Shown here piece after piece: positions 45,470-55,829 of a stretch of 64,000 nt of DNA. This DNA is from Gerris lacustris (taxonomy: Eukaryota; Arthropoda; Insecta; Hemiptera; Gerridae), in the NCBI GenBank assembly GCA_951217055.1, contig OX578276.1:69200144-69264143 (forward strand). Reading direction: 5' to 3'. The position numbers were made by a program, and so were the translations under genes. The notes beneath the pieces were generated by a model that did no database searches, was not told the origin of the DNA, and saw nothing but the letters and a program-made list of their open reading frames with translations. How positions within the stretch are numbered: the first letter of the stretch is position 1; each line of letters begins with the position of its first letter.

Positions 45470-45860
45470 ATGTATGATTGTGCGCATGTGGAAGAGAATC
45501 AAATATGCGTAGTTTTTAAGATAAGTTGGATTTGTTTGCCATACAGAGGTACATTCGTGCCAAATTTTCACTCGATTGGACCACTTTTCGATTTCTTTAA
45601 ATTTTTGCCGGGTCAGCAAACTGGGTTCAAGGTGGCGGAAAATGTTAATTTTCCGGGTGGCACAACTAGAAGTAAGGGCGGACAACTCTCTATGTTAAAT
45701 ACCCTGGGCGCAACGATGATACCACACATACATACTTACACACATACAGACTTGCTGAAAACAACTCAGGAGGACTTAAAAACACCCAAAACGGATAATT
45801 CAGTTGAAATCTCGAAAAACAAAATAAATGTATGGGTAAAAGTAAAAAACGCGTGAGACA
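45470..45860 (+). repeat. Non-coding repeat with a fortuitous open frame
   Basis: A 128-codon frame is open, but the DNA has features of interspersed repeats: TTTTTGCCGGGTCAGCAA, ACATACATACTTACACACAT and CTCAGGAGGACTTAAAAACA. The peptide has no domain. I regard it as repeat sequence. Confidence 0.4.
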
Positions 45861-46099
45861 ATTGATTTAGAAACAAAACTGAAAATAAGAAAAAATTATT
45901 AAGGTGGACAACATCTCTCCTCTTTAGCGAGCGATTAAGAATTTGCGCCGCCGACTGTATGTATGATATTAAAGGATTTTGCACGTATAAAGGAACATTC
46001 TAAAGGTAAAACCTTTTGACCAATTTGAAAACAACAATGATAACCAAGAAACGCGAAGGGCCAATAACATAAAGAGAAAAAACTAAAATTATGGATAAA

Positions 46100-46915
46100 A
46101 TATTTGATCCAAAAACACGTTCCGTCAAGTTTTATGATTATTCGAGAAAAGGCAAAAAGCTTATTTTAAGATCCTAAAGGAAAATATCACCAAGACACGC
46201 AGACATTTTCTGCCAGGAATGGCTGGTTTGCAAGGTTTAAATTCGTGCAGGATTTCATAACGTAAAGTGTCCGGAGAAGATGTTAGTGGAGATATAGAGG
46301 CTTCTAAAAAATATCTAGACTTTGGAGTAATTGCCAACTTTAAGGCTTATTATCTGAGATGAACTTTATCAAAAGCAATGGCAGCAATAGATAAAAATCC
46401 GGCTTTAACTCTCCGTGCTTTCTGGAAGTGTTTTAACATTAATGTTGCAATAAAGAACATCGCAAAAGCCTGGGACAATGTTATTTCGACTTGTTTAAAA
46501 CATACATGAAAAAAAGTCTTTTCAGGTCTTAGTTTAGATATAAACAAGAACCTTTTGTAACCATATATGTAAGCCATATAGATCATCGTGTTTTTCATAT
46601 ATATATATTTGTATTCGATTACTGATCAATAAAACATAATATTGAGTAATATAACTTATTCAGACTTTATATGACAAAGTCCTTACAAGTCTGACCCCAT
46701 TTTAATTATGATTCGCAAAGTGTCATCGATGAAAAATACGAAATATTTGAAGACGTAAGCCCAAGTATTGCGACTATTGCAAATCAATTAGAATTAGAAG
46801 CTGATGAAAACTATGCAGAGGAACTGATTGAGTCACAAGCTGAACCTTTGTCAAAGTCAGATCTGATAGATCTTGAAGCTGAGAATTTTGAGGAAAAAGA
46901 AGTTTTGAAAAAAAA
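46100..46915 (+). pseudogene. Tigger/pogo (Tc1-mariner, CENP-B-like) transposase, internally deleted
   Basis: Plus-strand frames with stops carry IREKAKSLF, then SARNGWFARFK (end of the HTH_Tnp_Tc5/CENP-B DNA-binding region, usually FxASxGWxxRFK), then GEDVSGDIEASKKYLD. The sequence then jumps at about 46325-46345 to FKAYYLR, AMAAIDKNPALTLRAFWKCF and IKNIAKAWDNV, the block after the DDE catalytic core in this family. 46690-46915 reads ELEADENYAEELIESQ and EPLSKSDLIDLEAENFEE, the acidic tail. The DDE/D catalytic part is deleted, so it is inactive. Neighbouring 46570-46690 is unrelated AT-rich sequence. Confidence 0.8.
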
Positions 46916-46918
46916 AAA

Positions 46919-48191
46919 AAGTACCGGTGTGGAAATCCCACACATGACTTCCATGAAATGTTGTGGTGTCAATACGTGAGCAAGAGAGAACTCAGTATAA
47001 ACTACATCGTACAAACAGCTAATATTGATTATAGTTTTGCAACAGAAAGCCAAAATTAAACAAAAATAATAATGATAATAAACACAATTAAATATATAGT
47101 TAACATAAAAATAAAATGTTACCTTATAAATGTCGGTAGAATGTAAAAAGATAAGAGAGAAAGGAGGTTTGTTTACATCTAGAGTTCTAGGTGAGTTTAT
47201 GCGAAAACAAAACAAATTTATTAATCTTTATCCTTTATAACAAAAAAATTAATTATTCAATTTTTGTTTATTTGTTTACATTTTCTTTATACTTGTTTTT
47301 AACTATACGATATAAGAATATAATAATAAAAGAATTTAGAATCAGCTGATAAAAAAAAGTCAAAAATTTAACAAAAAACTGAAAAACATGTCTCTATTTA
47401 AGGTAGAAGGGATGGTCCTACGACAAAAAGTCATAGGACCAAAGTTGTAGATCTTTTAAAATCAGTTACCGCTGGTGTTATCCGCTTTTCGATACGACTT
47501 ACAGTTTAGCCGCAATTTGGTTCCGAAATAAATCTGTCAATTATTTCGAATAATATAAGAGCTCAAAGTCGAAAAGTTAACAAAAATGACTACTTAAGGT
47601 AGAAGGGATGGTCCTACGACAAAAAGTCATATGACAAAAGTTGTAGATTATTTAAAATTGGTTAAACTGGTGTTATCCGCTTTTCGATACGACTTTCAGT
47701 TTAGCCGCAATTTGGTTCCGAAAAAACCTTTAAAAAAACACTAAAATACCAATATCTCCCAAACCGCTTGTCCGATTTTGCTCAAAAAGTATAGGTACAA
47801 TCTACCATATAGGACACATATATACCCCAAAGGAAATTGAAATCAAATAAAGCCTACTAAAGTTATCGTCGACAGACCGATTTCGTGCTTAAGTGACTGT
47901 AGCTCCGAAACGTCGTAAGCTACGATGTTCGGGTTTGCGCCATCAGTTTTTCCGTCCAAAGTTCTAAAAAATGCCGAAAACCGCATCTCAATACGATGTC
48001 TTGAAGCGATGTTATATAGGTTTTAAGTTCCGAACGAACGTACGTACGTACATACATACGTACGCACAGACATACATGTATATGAAACGGATTTCAATGA
48101 TACCCCCGGGTCCGTAAGACCCCTCCTTCACAGAGATCTCGGAATCACGTTTTGGAGGGTATCACCATACTTCCATTTTCATGGAAGTAAA
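46919..48191 (+). repeat. Repeat E, copy 2, interrupted
   Basis: Starts AGTACCGGTGTGGAAATCCC after an A run and ends TTCCATTTTCATGGAAGTAA. The E core lies at 47725-48160. It includes a (CGTA/CATA)n tract near 48035-48080. Between the start and the core are ~400 bp of AT-rich DNA and two repeat C units. Confidence 0.75.
47397..47725 (-). repeat. Two tandem repeat C units inside E
   Basis: AAGGTAGAAGGGATGGTCCT starts near 47400 and again near 47596; both units end CTTTTCGATACGACTT, then AGTTTAGCCGCAATTTGGTT. Period about 196 bp. The same C sequence occurs forward elsewhere. Confidence 0.8.
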
Positions 48192-48194
48192 AAT

Positions 48195-49265
48195 ATATAT
48201 ATATATATACATAATGTCTTTTGCGTTTCGTGAATTAGATTCATTTTATGTCGTTTTGAAAACTAGTCCTCTTACTTCTTGGTATATGAAACTTAAAAGA
48301 ATAATAGAAGATAGTGTTACCAGTAAATAACAAATTTATAAAGAAAAAAAAGAAAGCTGCAGTACAAATTTCTCTCGACAGATTTCTACACAAAATGGAC
48401 CAACCAGATTTCTACCAAAATGAGTGCTTGTTTTATACCTAAAACAAGCACTGGCCATAGATGCGTATGAGAAGAAAATGTCACTCAAACACATGTCGCA
48501 AGAATCTGATAATGCCAAATTTTAGCCCTTTATTCGTCACTATTACCACTTACTTATTATTATACTTATTAATAATTGATTTATTTATTTTGTTAATCAC
48601 AATATGTAAAAAAAAAATGCAGCCTTTCGTTTTATTTTAAGCAAGTAAAAGTAAATGAGAAAGGGAGGGGGGGGGGGGGGGAGAGAATCCGACTTCGAAG
48701 TGGCGGGAACGATCTAAATTCGTAAGTCAAGGTTTGTCAGAGCATGTATACATACTCTGTTTTACAGGTTTAGCAAACCCAATATCACCTAGACCGGCAA
48801 ACATTTAGCGTATCACCTTTGTTATGAGTTGGATTTCGGTTTAAGTGGTATGATAAGATTTACTACCGAGAAACTTGACTAGTTTTCTTCGTGCCAAACA
48901 ACTATAGGAAAACATCTAGACGTAAAAGCAATGTGCTCAAACTCTAATGGAAAAGAGCGGAAACAGAAGGAAACTTTAGTATCTAATATCTCAGCTTGCC
49001 CTCTGATACATCAAAACTGGATCATTGTCATTTTCCCATTGTTATTTTGGCACTACATTTCAACTTAAAAAAAAATAAATGCAGTTTTCTCTGGATTATC
49101 AAAAATTTTAATTTCACTAATGGAGTTTTGCTGTTTATTTTTCATATACCGTGGTATTGTCCTTAAATATGTATGAGTTCCATGGTTGTGCAAGATAAAT
49201 AAATAATGTTAAATCCACTGGTGCAAGTCGTCATTCTAAGCATAAAACACTACTACCTAAAGTGA
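48195..49265. other. Non-genic interval
   Basis: TA-repeat at 48194-48210, G-run at 48666-48681, otherwise AT-rich with no gene seen. Confidence 0.4.
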
Positions 49266-49267
49266 TG

Positions 49268-49550
49268 TAGTTTCAGAGCTTAAATTATGACCATTCTAAA
49301 GAACTATTTTTGTCTCCGATTAACAGAACCATAGACAGATTCCGTTCTCGGGTCTGTCACTCTTTCGGTTTAGTCTGTCATTCAACATGGTTTAGCGCAT
49401 ATCTTAAAAACTATTTGTAAGATTTAAACAAAATTAAAGATGGTAGGGTCTTGAGCACAAATTTTATTTAATTAACACATATATGTTTAAAGTTGTTACT
49501 CGTCCCATTTTTAAGAAATTTGTGCCACACAAAGAGCTAGACTATTTTCC
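49268..49550 (+). repeat. Repeat A, degenerate forward copy
   Basis: TTTCAGAGCTTAAATTATGA, AGAACTATTTTTGTCTCCGA, GGGTCTGTCACTCTTTCGGT, CATATCTTAAAAACTATT and TTTGTGCCACACAAAGAG keep the A order with many losses. Confidence 0.4.
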
Positions 49551-49559
49551 TTTGTATTA

Positions 49560-50410
49560 TGAAAATAATAAATAAATAGTTGAACGAGCGTAGTGGGTTC
49601 TTTATTTCAGAGAAGACTTGGGATTTTAAAAGTTTGAGTGTTCGACTAACGATAACTGGCGTAAAAATTCACCGATTTGAACGAAATTCGGTGCATTCAC
49701 ACAGGTGCATATAAGCAATTAATCATTTTTAATATGGTGGCCAATATAGTGGAAGACAAAATAAAAAAGGAAATGTTAGTTTGCGTGACATGTAAATCGC
49801 ATTGAAGGTCTTAAAGAGTAGGAAAAATATATGTAATTATTAGTACCTATAATTATTGTATTTAAATTAAATTGTTATTACTTAATTATTTATATCCATA
49901 TGTCTTTGTTATTTATGCCTCAAAAGAGTGCCTCACTAGTGGCGTTTTGCCGTTGAGGTTGAGGAGGCTTAAAATATTGTATAAATAAATAAATAAAATT
50001 TCATTCTTATTTCTTCCATTTATTGGCGGAATTTTGAAAACAAATATGGCCCAAATGGTGAGTGTTGAAATAAAGTTGATTATTAAATAGCATGCCACAA
50101 ATAATTTTAAACACCTCTTTTAAGGTAGATTAAAAATATGTAAGCTTTCTACGAAAAATATTTCCTGGTAGCCATATTAAAAACGAATATAGTCAAGGTA
50201 AGAACAACATTTTTTTTGTAGTTCGTTATGAGCCGCATTGCTGGTAATAATAATATTAAGGAGTAAAAAGGAGAAAACTTTTTACGAATTTTTCACTTTG
50301 TTTAAATTTAATAAATTTTACCATATTTCACCGCAGGGTAGGGTAGGTTGGTTTATTTTTTTTAGCCGCAGAAATATACCTACGAAACCACACGAATTGA
50401 AGGAAGTACT
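49560..50410. other. Non-genic interval with old repeat words
   Basis: ATATGGTGGCCAATAT and ACCGATTTGAACGAAATTCG recall the 19.1-20.7 kb type of repeat. A (TAAA)n tract at 49980-49997 may be a LINE tail. No gene. Confidence 0.35.
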
Positions 50411-50636
50411 AGGTAACGCGTGGCAGAGCCGTCCTTAGCAAATGCGAGACCTGGTGCAAAAAAGCTCTTGCGAGGCTTTTCCGGTCAAGTGCCATTACAC
50501 ACAACAAAACAAGCAGAAAAATACTTTTATCTACGATTGATACGAAATATAAACATTATATCTTTGTTTAGATGCGTAGAAAGTGATTTTTTACGTACTT
50601 GTATTCATTGCGCATGCGCGTCTCATAGTTCTGAAT

Positions 50637-50680
50637 AATTCCTCTTCTTTACCGCACTAGTGCGGTAAAGAAGAGGAATT
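50637..50680. repeat. Perfect 44-bp palindrome, unit 1
   Basis: AATTCCTCTTCTTTACCGCA meets its exact complement at CTAG with no spacer. It ends about 105 bp before the ATG at 50785. Confidence 0.95.
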
Positions 50681-50784
50681 CTTCAGCTTAACGCACGATT
50701 AGTGAGTTTGTTTACATTTAACAAAACTAATTTGGTGTTCTTTTATTAAAGTAACTGTTTATATCGAGTTTTTAGTGAAAAACA

Positions 50785-51010
50785 ATGAGTGAATCAAGTG
50801 ACTTTGACGAAAATGTGGAGAATAATACTCCTCCAGAAATAATTAATTCGGCAAAAAATACAACTAATGAATCAATGCCATCTTTATCAAGAGAGAGATA
50901 CGAACTTACATACAGCAAGTTTATTTTTTTCTGTATTTATTATTTAAATCTAACAATCGTAGATAAAGTACGGTACGCAACTCGTGCGAAAACGGCATTT
51001 TGCATTGCTC
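50785..51010 (+). pseudogene. Coding-like N-terminus, unit 1
   Basis: ATG at 50785 opens MSESSDFDENVENNTPPEII, then MPSLSRERYELTYSKF, after which the frame turns into hydrophobic AT-rich translation and repeat. A short acidic leader followed by RERYELTYxKF resembles the start of the SAM-like N-terminal domain of eukaryotic tyrosine recombinase/Crypton-like proteins, but only about 45 residues support it. A GC-AG type junction (ACATACA/GCAAGT) after that is conceivable. The duplicate is at 51360. Confidence 0.35.
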
Positions 51011-51211
51011 GTGTGGTTTTACCACCCTCGCTATCGCTCGGGTGCAAACTCCACACTCGCATGCAAAATGCTACTTTCCGCACTCGACGCGTAATGTACT
51101 ATTATCTACGATTGATACGAAATATAAACATTATATCTTTGTTTAGATGCGTAGAAAGTGATTCTTTACGTACTTGTATTTATTGCGCATGCGCGTCTCA
51201 TAGTTCTGAAT

Positions 51212-51255
51212 AATTCCTCTTCTTTACCGCACTAGTGCGGTAAAGAAGAGGAATT
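51212..51255. repeat. Perfect 44-bp palindrome, unit 2
   Basis: Identical copy, exactly 575 bp from the first. Confidence 0.95.
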
Positions 51256-51359
51256 CTTCAGCTTTACGCACGATTAGCAAGTTTGTTTACATTTAACAAA
51301 ACTAATTTGCTGTTCTTTTATTAAAGTAACTGTTTATATTGAGTTTTTAGTGAAAAACA

Positions 51360-51590
51360 ATGAGTGAATCAAGTGACTTTGACGAAAATGTGGAGAATAA
51401 TACTCCTCCAGAAATAATTAATTCGGCAAAAAATACAACTAATGAATTAATGCCATCTTTATCAAGAGAGAGATACGAGCTTACATACAGCAAGTTTATT
51501 TTTTTCTGTATTTATTATTTAAATCTAACAATCGTAGATAAAGTACGGTACGCAACTCGTGCGAAAACGGCATTTTGCATTACTAGTGTG
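51360..51590 (+). pseudogene. Coding-like N-terminus, unit 2
   Basis: Same frame as at 50785 with Ser-to-Leu at the MPSLS-preceding position (NELMPS for NESMPS). It shows the frame was duplicated with the unit; no longer product is evident. Confidence 0.35.
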
Positions 51591-52234
51591 GTTTTACCAC
51601 CCTCGCTGTCGCTCGGGTGCAAACTCCACACTGCATGCAAAATGCTACTTTCCGCACTCGACGCGTAATGTACTATTGGCTCTTACTTGTAAACAAATAT
51701 TTATTACTAGAGCAACGTTTAATTATAGGTATATGCACTATGGTCCAAAAGTCTCCATCCCCCCCCCCATCTTAAATTTTGATATAAATTAATGAAACTT
51801 GGGGGACCTCTACCATGTAAAGGAAAGTTTGTCTTCATAAACATGCAACTAGGGCCAACAACCCTATTTGCCCCTAGGCCGCCAAACTTCCATATTTCAA
51901 AAAATAACATTTTACTGCAAACTAATTTTTCTATTTCCATTATTTTGCCCCCTATAAGGGGGGAGGCCACCACAACATATAATCGGTTTCCCTATAAGGG
52001 GGGGGGGGCGCAAAGTTTTGATGTTTTCTTATGAAATGGCAAGGAAAATTATTTTTGACTTCGATGCCCCAATAAAATTAATTTTTTTTTTCCTCTTGAC
52101 AGAAATTAGCCGCCATTTTAAATTCCCAGTTAATCAGATCAAATTGCTATTCTTATTTTTTCTTTGGCCCATCAGACGGCACATTTTGCATATTTTTTTT
52201 ATACATATATTAGTAACAGCAGAAATATAGTTTT

Positions 52235-52612
52235 AGAGGTAGGGGGACACGCAAAATGTTGATGTTTTTTGACAAAAAGGCATGGCAAATTAAAAACGTA
52301 CCACATGTGTTGTATATTTTTGTAATCCACTCTTCAATACCTTTCATTTGATACCTCACTCAAAATTTTCAAAACATATTTCTTTCCCCGTGACATGAAT
52401 TATCCGCCATAGTGGATTTGAAGTTTCCTGTATTTACTATGAGTTAGCTATATTTTTCCTGTGTGCGCGTCAAAACGATCTATAATACTGGAAAGTTTCA
52501 TGTTTTTATCTCTTCTGATTTAAAAGTTATTGGAACCGTACAGAGTGACAGACAGACAGACAGACAGACGCAGGAGCGAAACTATAAGGGTTGCTTCTTT
52601 TGGTTTTACCAA
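52235..52612 (-). repeat. Repeat H copy inside the hAT-type element
   Basis: TTGATGTTTTTTGACAAAAA, ATACCTTTCATTTGATACCT, GTGTGCGCGTCAAAACGATC and the (GACA)n block at 52548-52568 match 3165-3551. A G-run with AAGTTTTGATGTTTTCTTAT at 52001-52030 hints at a second broken copy. Confidence 0.75.
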
Positions 52613-52799
52613 CCATATTCCGTACACATACGTTTTGGGTCGTTTTTATAAGCATTTGAATGCATTTTGGTTGGTAAATTTAATAAAAGAAAAAAATATA
52701 AATAAAAAGAAAAACCATAAGCCCTTGCCCCCCTAGGCCCGAGGCCTGGTGCGACCGCACCGGTCGCACCGCCCTAAGGACGGCTCTGGCGCCTGGCAT

Positions 52800-53715
52800 C
52801 CGACGCTAGTGGATCTGGCGCCAGTATTCGTGTGGTCTCTTATTATTTATTATACGTCTACAGCTAAATAAGATCTTCAAAAGAAATGGGTGTTTTAACA
52901 ACCTTTTCTGTTTCCATGTTCCACTTAAGTTATTTTACCTTTTACCTCACTTCAATTTTTATTGGCGAGCAGAACAGTAAATGATTTTGATTAATTAAAA
53001 AAAAATATTGAATGACCCTTTCAGTTTCTCTGATCCAATGAATCCAATAAAAATTATTAGTGAGGAAATAAAATAAATACAAATTATATTAAAATTTTAT
53101 AATTCATACATAATATCAAACATTATAAATTGCAAGCATTAAAATAGAATAACTTAACTGTACCAAACAAAATCAATATAACATTCTGTGACCTTTTAAG
53201 AAAAGAAAAACTTTGTTGGAAATTATTCCAATTCAATAGGATGTTTAAGCATTGAAGCGGAAACAATACTACTAGCCTCATAATATTTCAAGTCAATAAT
53301 AAAACTTGGAGCGGAAAAACAAACACATAAATCTAACTATCACTTCCTTTCTCTGAATTATTATAACAATTTTTACAATTCTTTAAATTTAACTAATCAA
53401 AAACTTTGAAACAAACAAATTTAAAATTCTGTCGTTCAACAAATGTGTTAGGCTTTTTCTACGTTTTATATGCTCACTAAGTCGATATTATCAGGTTTGC
53501 TGGTGTTAAAAGTTTTAAAAATAAATGTTCAAGCTATTTGAGGTAAACTATTTAAAATCAAAAGATAAAGTGAGACTGAGTACACAACATGAAAAGGGAG
53601 CTTTAAAAGATTGACAATTTTTAAAAGAGACAGCCCTATATAGAGAAGAGAAGCACTTTATTAGTTGCTGAACAATGTCATTTAGAGTCGAGATACAAAC
53701 AAACTATTAGTCAGG
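52800..53715. other. Non-genic interval
   Basis: AT-rich, nothing recognised. Confidence 0.4.
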
Positions 53716-53719
53716 ACTT

Positions 53720-53862
53720 TTTTTTATAATTTTTATTGGACAACACAACTACAAATTTAAATTGTAACAAGTGATAATGATAATACATAGGCTATGTGGT
53801 GGGAAAGACATGAAAAAGAAGTAGTCCAGTGACTACACTTCCTTAGCAGTAAATATAATTAA
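53720..53862. repeat. Repeat I, copy 2
   Basis: Contains AAGAAGTAGTCCAGTGACTA and CACTTCCTTAG, shared with 26440-26475. It abuts repeat F. Confidence 0.45.
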
Positions 53863-53866
53863 TTCT

Positions 53867-55829
53867 ATCTATAATATAAGTGGCAATGTCCTGATTGACT
53901 GACTGACTGACATAGAATCAACGCACAGCAAAACCGAGAGACTTGAAATTTTGAGGATATACTCTGTTCATATCATAGGCACCCACTAAGAAAGGTGGTG
54001 CGAAATTTTGATTTTGGTACACAGGGGTACGGGGTACAAATGTCAAAGTAATGAATATTACCCTTCATGATGCATATTGTTGAGAAGCTCTTGAGTACAG
54101 TAATTGTTGTTAAGTAAATTTTTGTCATATTTTCATTTAGGAGGGGGGTAAAATGGAATAATATAGCTATATATTATATAAAAAGAAGAGTGTCTGTATG
54201 AGGGTATGTCTTTTATACAAATCTACAGTTTTATCCCAATTTGACAAATATCTACACATTTTTCCTTCAAAACAAGGTCAAGATCACTGCCTACATGAGA
54301 TTACGAAATTAAAACTTTGGTACACAGGGGTACGGGGTGCAAATGTCAAAGTAATGAAAACCCTTTCCGATGCATACCGTTGAAAAGCTCGTTCAGAGTA
54401 CAGTAATTGTCGCTACAACAATGACTTGACTTTTTTTGAGATATATATTTATTTTATTTAAAAATATCTGACAATCGCTCGATTCTTCTCGGCTTCTCAA
54501 AAGCGACTCCCGTTTTACTTTTTTTTCGGTTGTCATCATCGTGGAGCCGGTGTTTTTTCACAAAAAACTAATTATACAAAAATGGAACTAAATATAATAC
54601 ATCAATACATCTGGCACTTACGGTTCCGAACAGTAAGTGTTGTTATGTACATTTAAGGGGGTAAAATGGAAAAATATATCTATATCTATGTGTAACAAAC
54701 TAATAAGTGTTGTTAACTTGGTGCGTATAGGCTTCCGCGGGTAGACTCGTAATAAACAGCTCGGTTTTCCGGTGAAATCCGCGTCACGTCGGACTTCTTC
54801 CCCTTCGTGACGCGGATTTCACCGGAAAACCAAGCTGTTAATTAATAAGTGTTGTGTCTGTAAATTTATCCGATTGGGCTCAAATTTTGTATTTCCACTA
54901 AATGAGTAGTCCTGACAACGAATTGTTTGTGCGTCAATCACGTCCAAACGGCTGAATAAATTTTGGTGGTTCTTGGGTAAAATGTTAAGTTTAATTCTGT
55001 GGGTAATATAGGATATGTTATAAAACGTTTTGGTAGCTTTATATGGGGTGGAGAACGGGGCTTCTAAATAGATTTTAAAATTCTAATTTCATTTTTTATA
55101 AAAAATGTATCTAACCAAAATTGCAGAAGAAACTACTGACAATATTTTATGTTTGTGGTATTTCTGAAAGAAGAATTGTTAAAGAAATTAGTTTTCAATC
55201 GCTGTCAAAAAATATTTAGATTTATTTTTAGATATTAAGACAATAGTTTACAAATCACACATTAACGTGCCTAAAATTTAACTAACATAATCATCACCAC
55301 TTCTTTAAAATGATGAAATAAAATCTACGAGTGTACACGTAGTATAATTATTTCTAAGTTATATTGATAACTGCCGATAGGGATTTTCTAAAATTGTATC
55401 CCTAAGGGGAACATAAGGACAATGTAAGAAAAAAAGGGGAATTGAGCCAAGACCGATCTTCTAAAGTTAGGAAGTTAATACTTGAGAAATAGCTCTTATT
55501 TGAGATGTAACCACGTATATTAATAAAAGATAATTCCAATTTCAACCAGACATGGGGGGGGGGGGGGGGGGTCACAAGGAATATACCGCTTCTTTTCCCG
55601 GAAAGTTATCTTTTAAGAATTTTTCTTCAGTAGTCGGAATTAATTACTAATTTGGGATATTAGCAAATTACCTTTTGAAAGGGGAGGGGGTATAGAAATA
55701 AGGAGAAGGGATAGAATCTGGATATTCTCGCTTAGTAAAATAATTTAAATGTTTCTTAATGGTAGTTTATAAACCCATCAAATTGAAAATAACACACCCC
55801 GCAGCGAAGCACGGGTATCCAGCTAGTAC
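53867..55829 (+). repeat. Repeat F, probably full-length
   Basis: Starts CTATAATATAAGTGGCAATG and ends CGCAGCGAAGCACGGGTATC-CAGCTAGTA. Internal F core blocks occur twice (54010-54160 and 54320-54420). A 17-base G-run occurs at 55554-55571 and a 34-bp snap-back at 54755-54839. No convincing coding frame. The termini are of a kind common in arthropods; I do not assign a superfamily. Confidence 0.6.
54755..54839. repeat. 34-bp-arm snap-back inside F
   Basis: Arms 54755-54788 and 54806-54839 (GTTTTCCGGTGAAATCCGCG and inverse) are complementary with one mismatch; spacer 17 bp (TCGGACTTCTTCCCCTT). GC-rich against AT-rich surroundings. It may be a tiny MITE. Confidence 0.9.

Larger units (their letters stand above)
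50530..51679 (+). repeat. 575-bp tandem duplication (2 units)
   Basis: Units 50530-51104 and 51105-51679 are almost identical, with few substitutions (AATCAATG/AATTAATG; GCTCG/ACTAG) and a 2-base deletion near 51634. Each contains the palindrome, the start codon of the small frame and the block CCACCCTCGCT-NTCGCTCGGGT, which is itself a dyad. Confidence 0.95.
50416..52796. mobile_element. hAT-type TIR element, composite, 2.37 kb
   Basis: Element 50424-52788 begins CAGAGCCGTCCTTAG and ends CTAAGGACGGCTCTG, a perfect 15-bp TIR of the CAG-type usual for hAT. Flanking octamers ACGCGTGG (50416-50423) and GCGCCTGG (52789-52796) agree at 6 of 8, fitting an old 8-bp hAT duplication. It contains a 575-bp tandem duplication, two perfect palindromes, the N-terminal-like frame MSESSDFDENV, a low-complexity segment and a reverse repeat H copy. 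No hAT transposase is seen, so it is non-autonomous or gutted. Confidence 0.7.

Noticed and set aside
45470..45856. 128-codon open frame
   Set aside because: Lies in non-coding repeat-like DNA with CATA runs; no domain, signal or splice context.
46811..47215. 134-codon minus-strand frame
   Set aside because: Antisense shadow of the Tigger tail and the start of repeat E.
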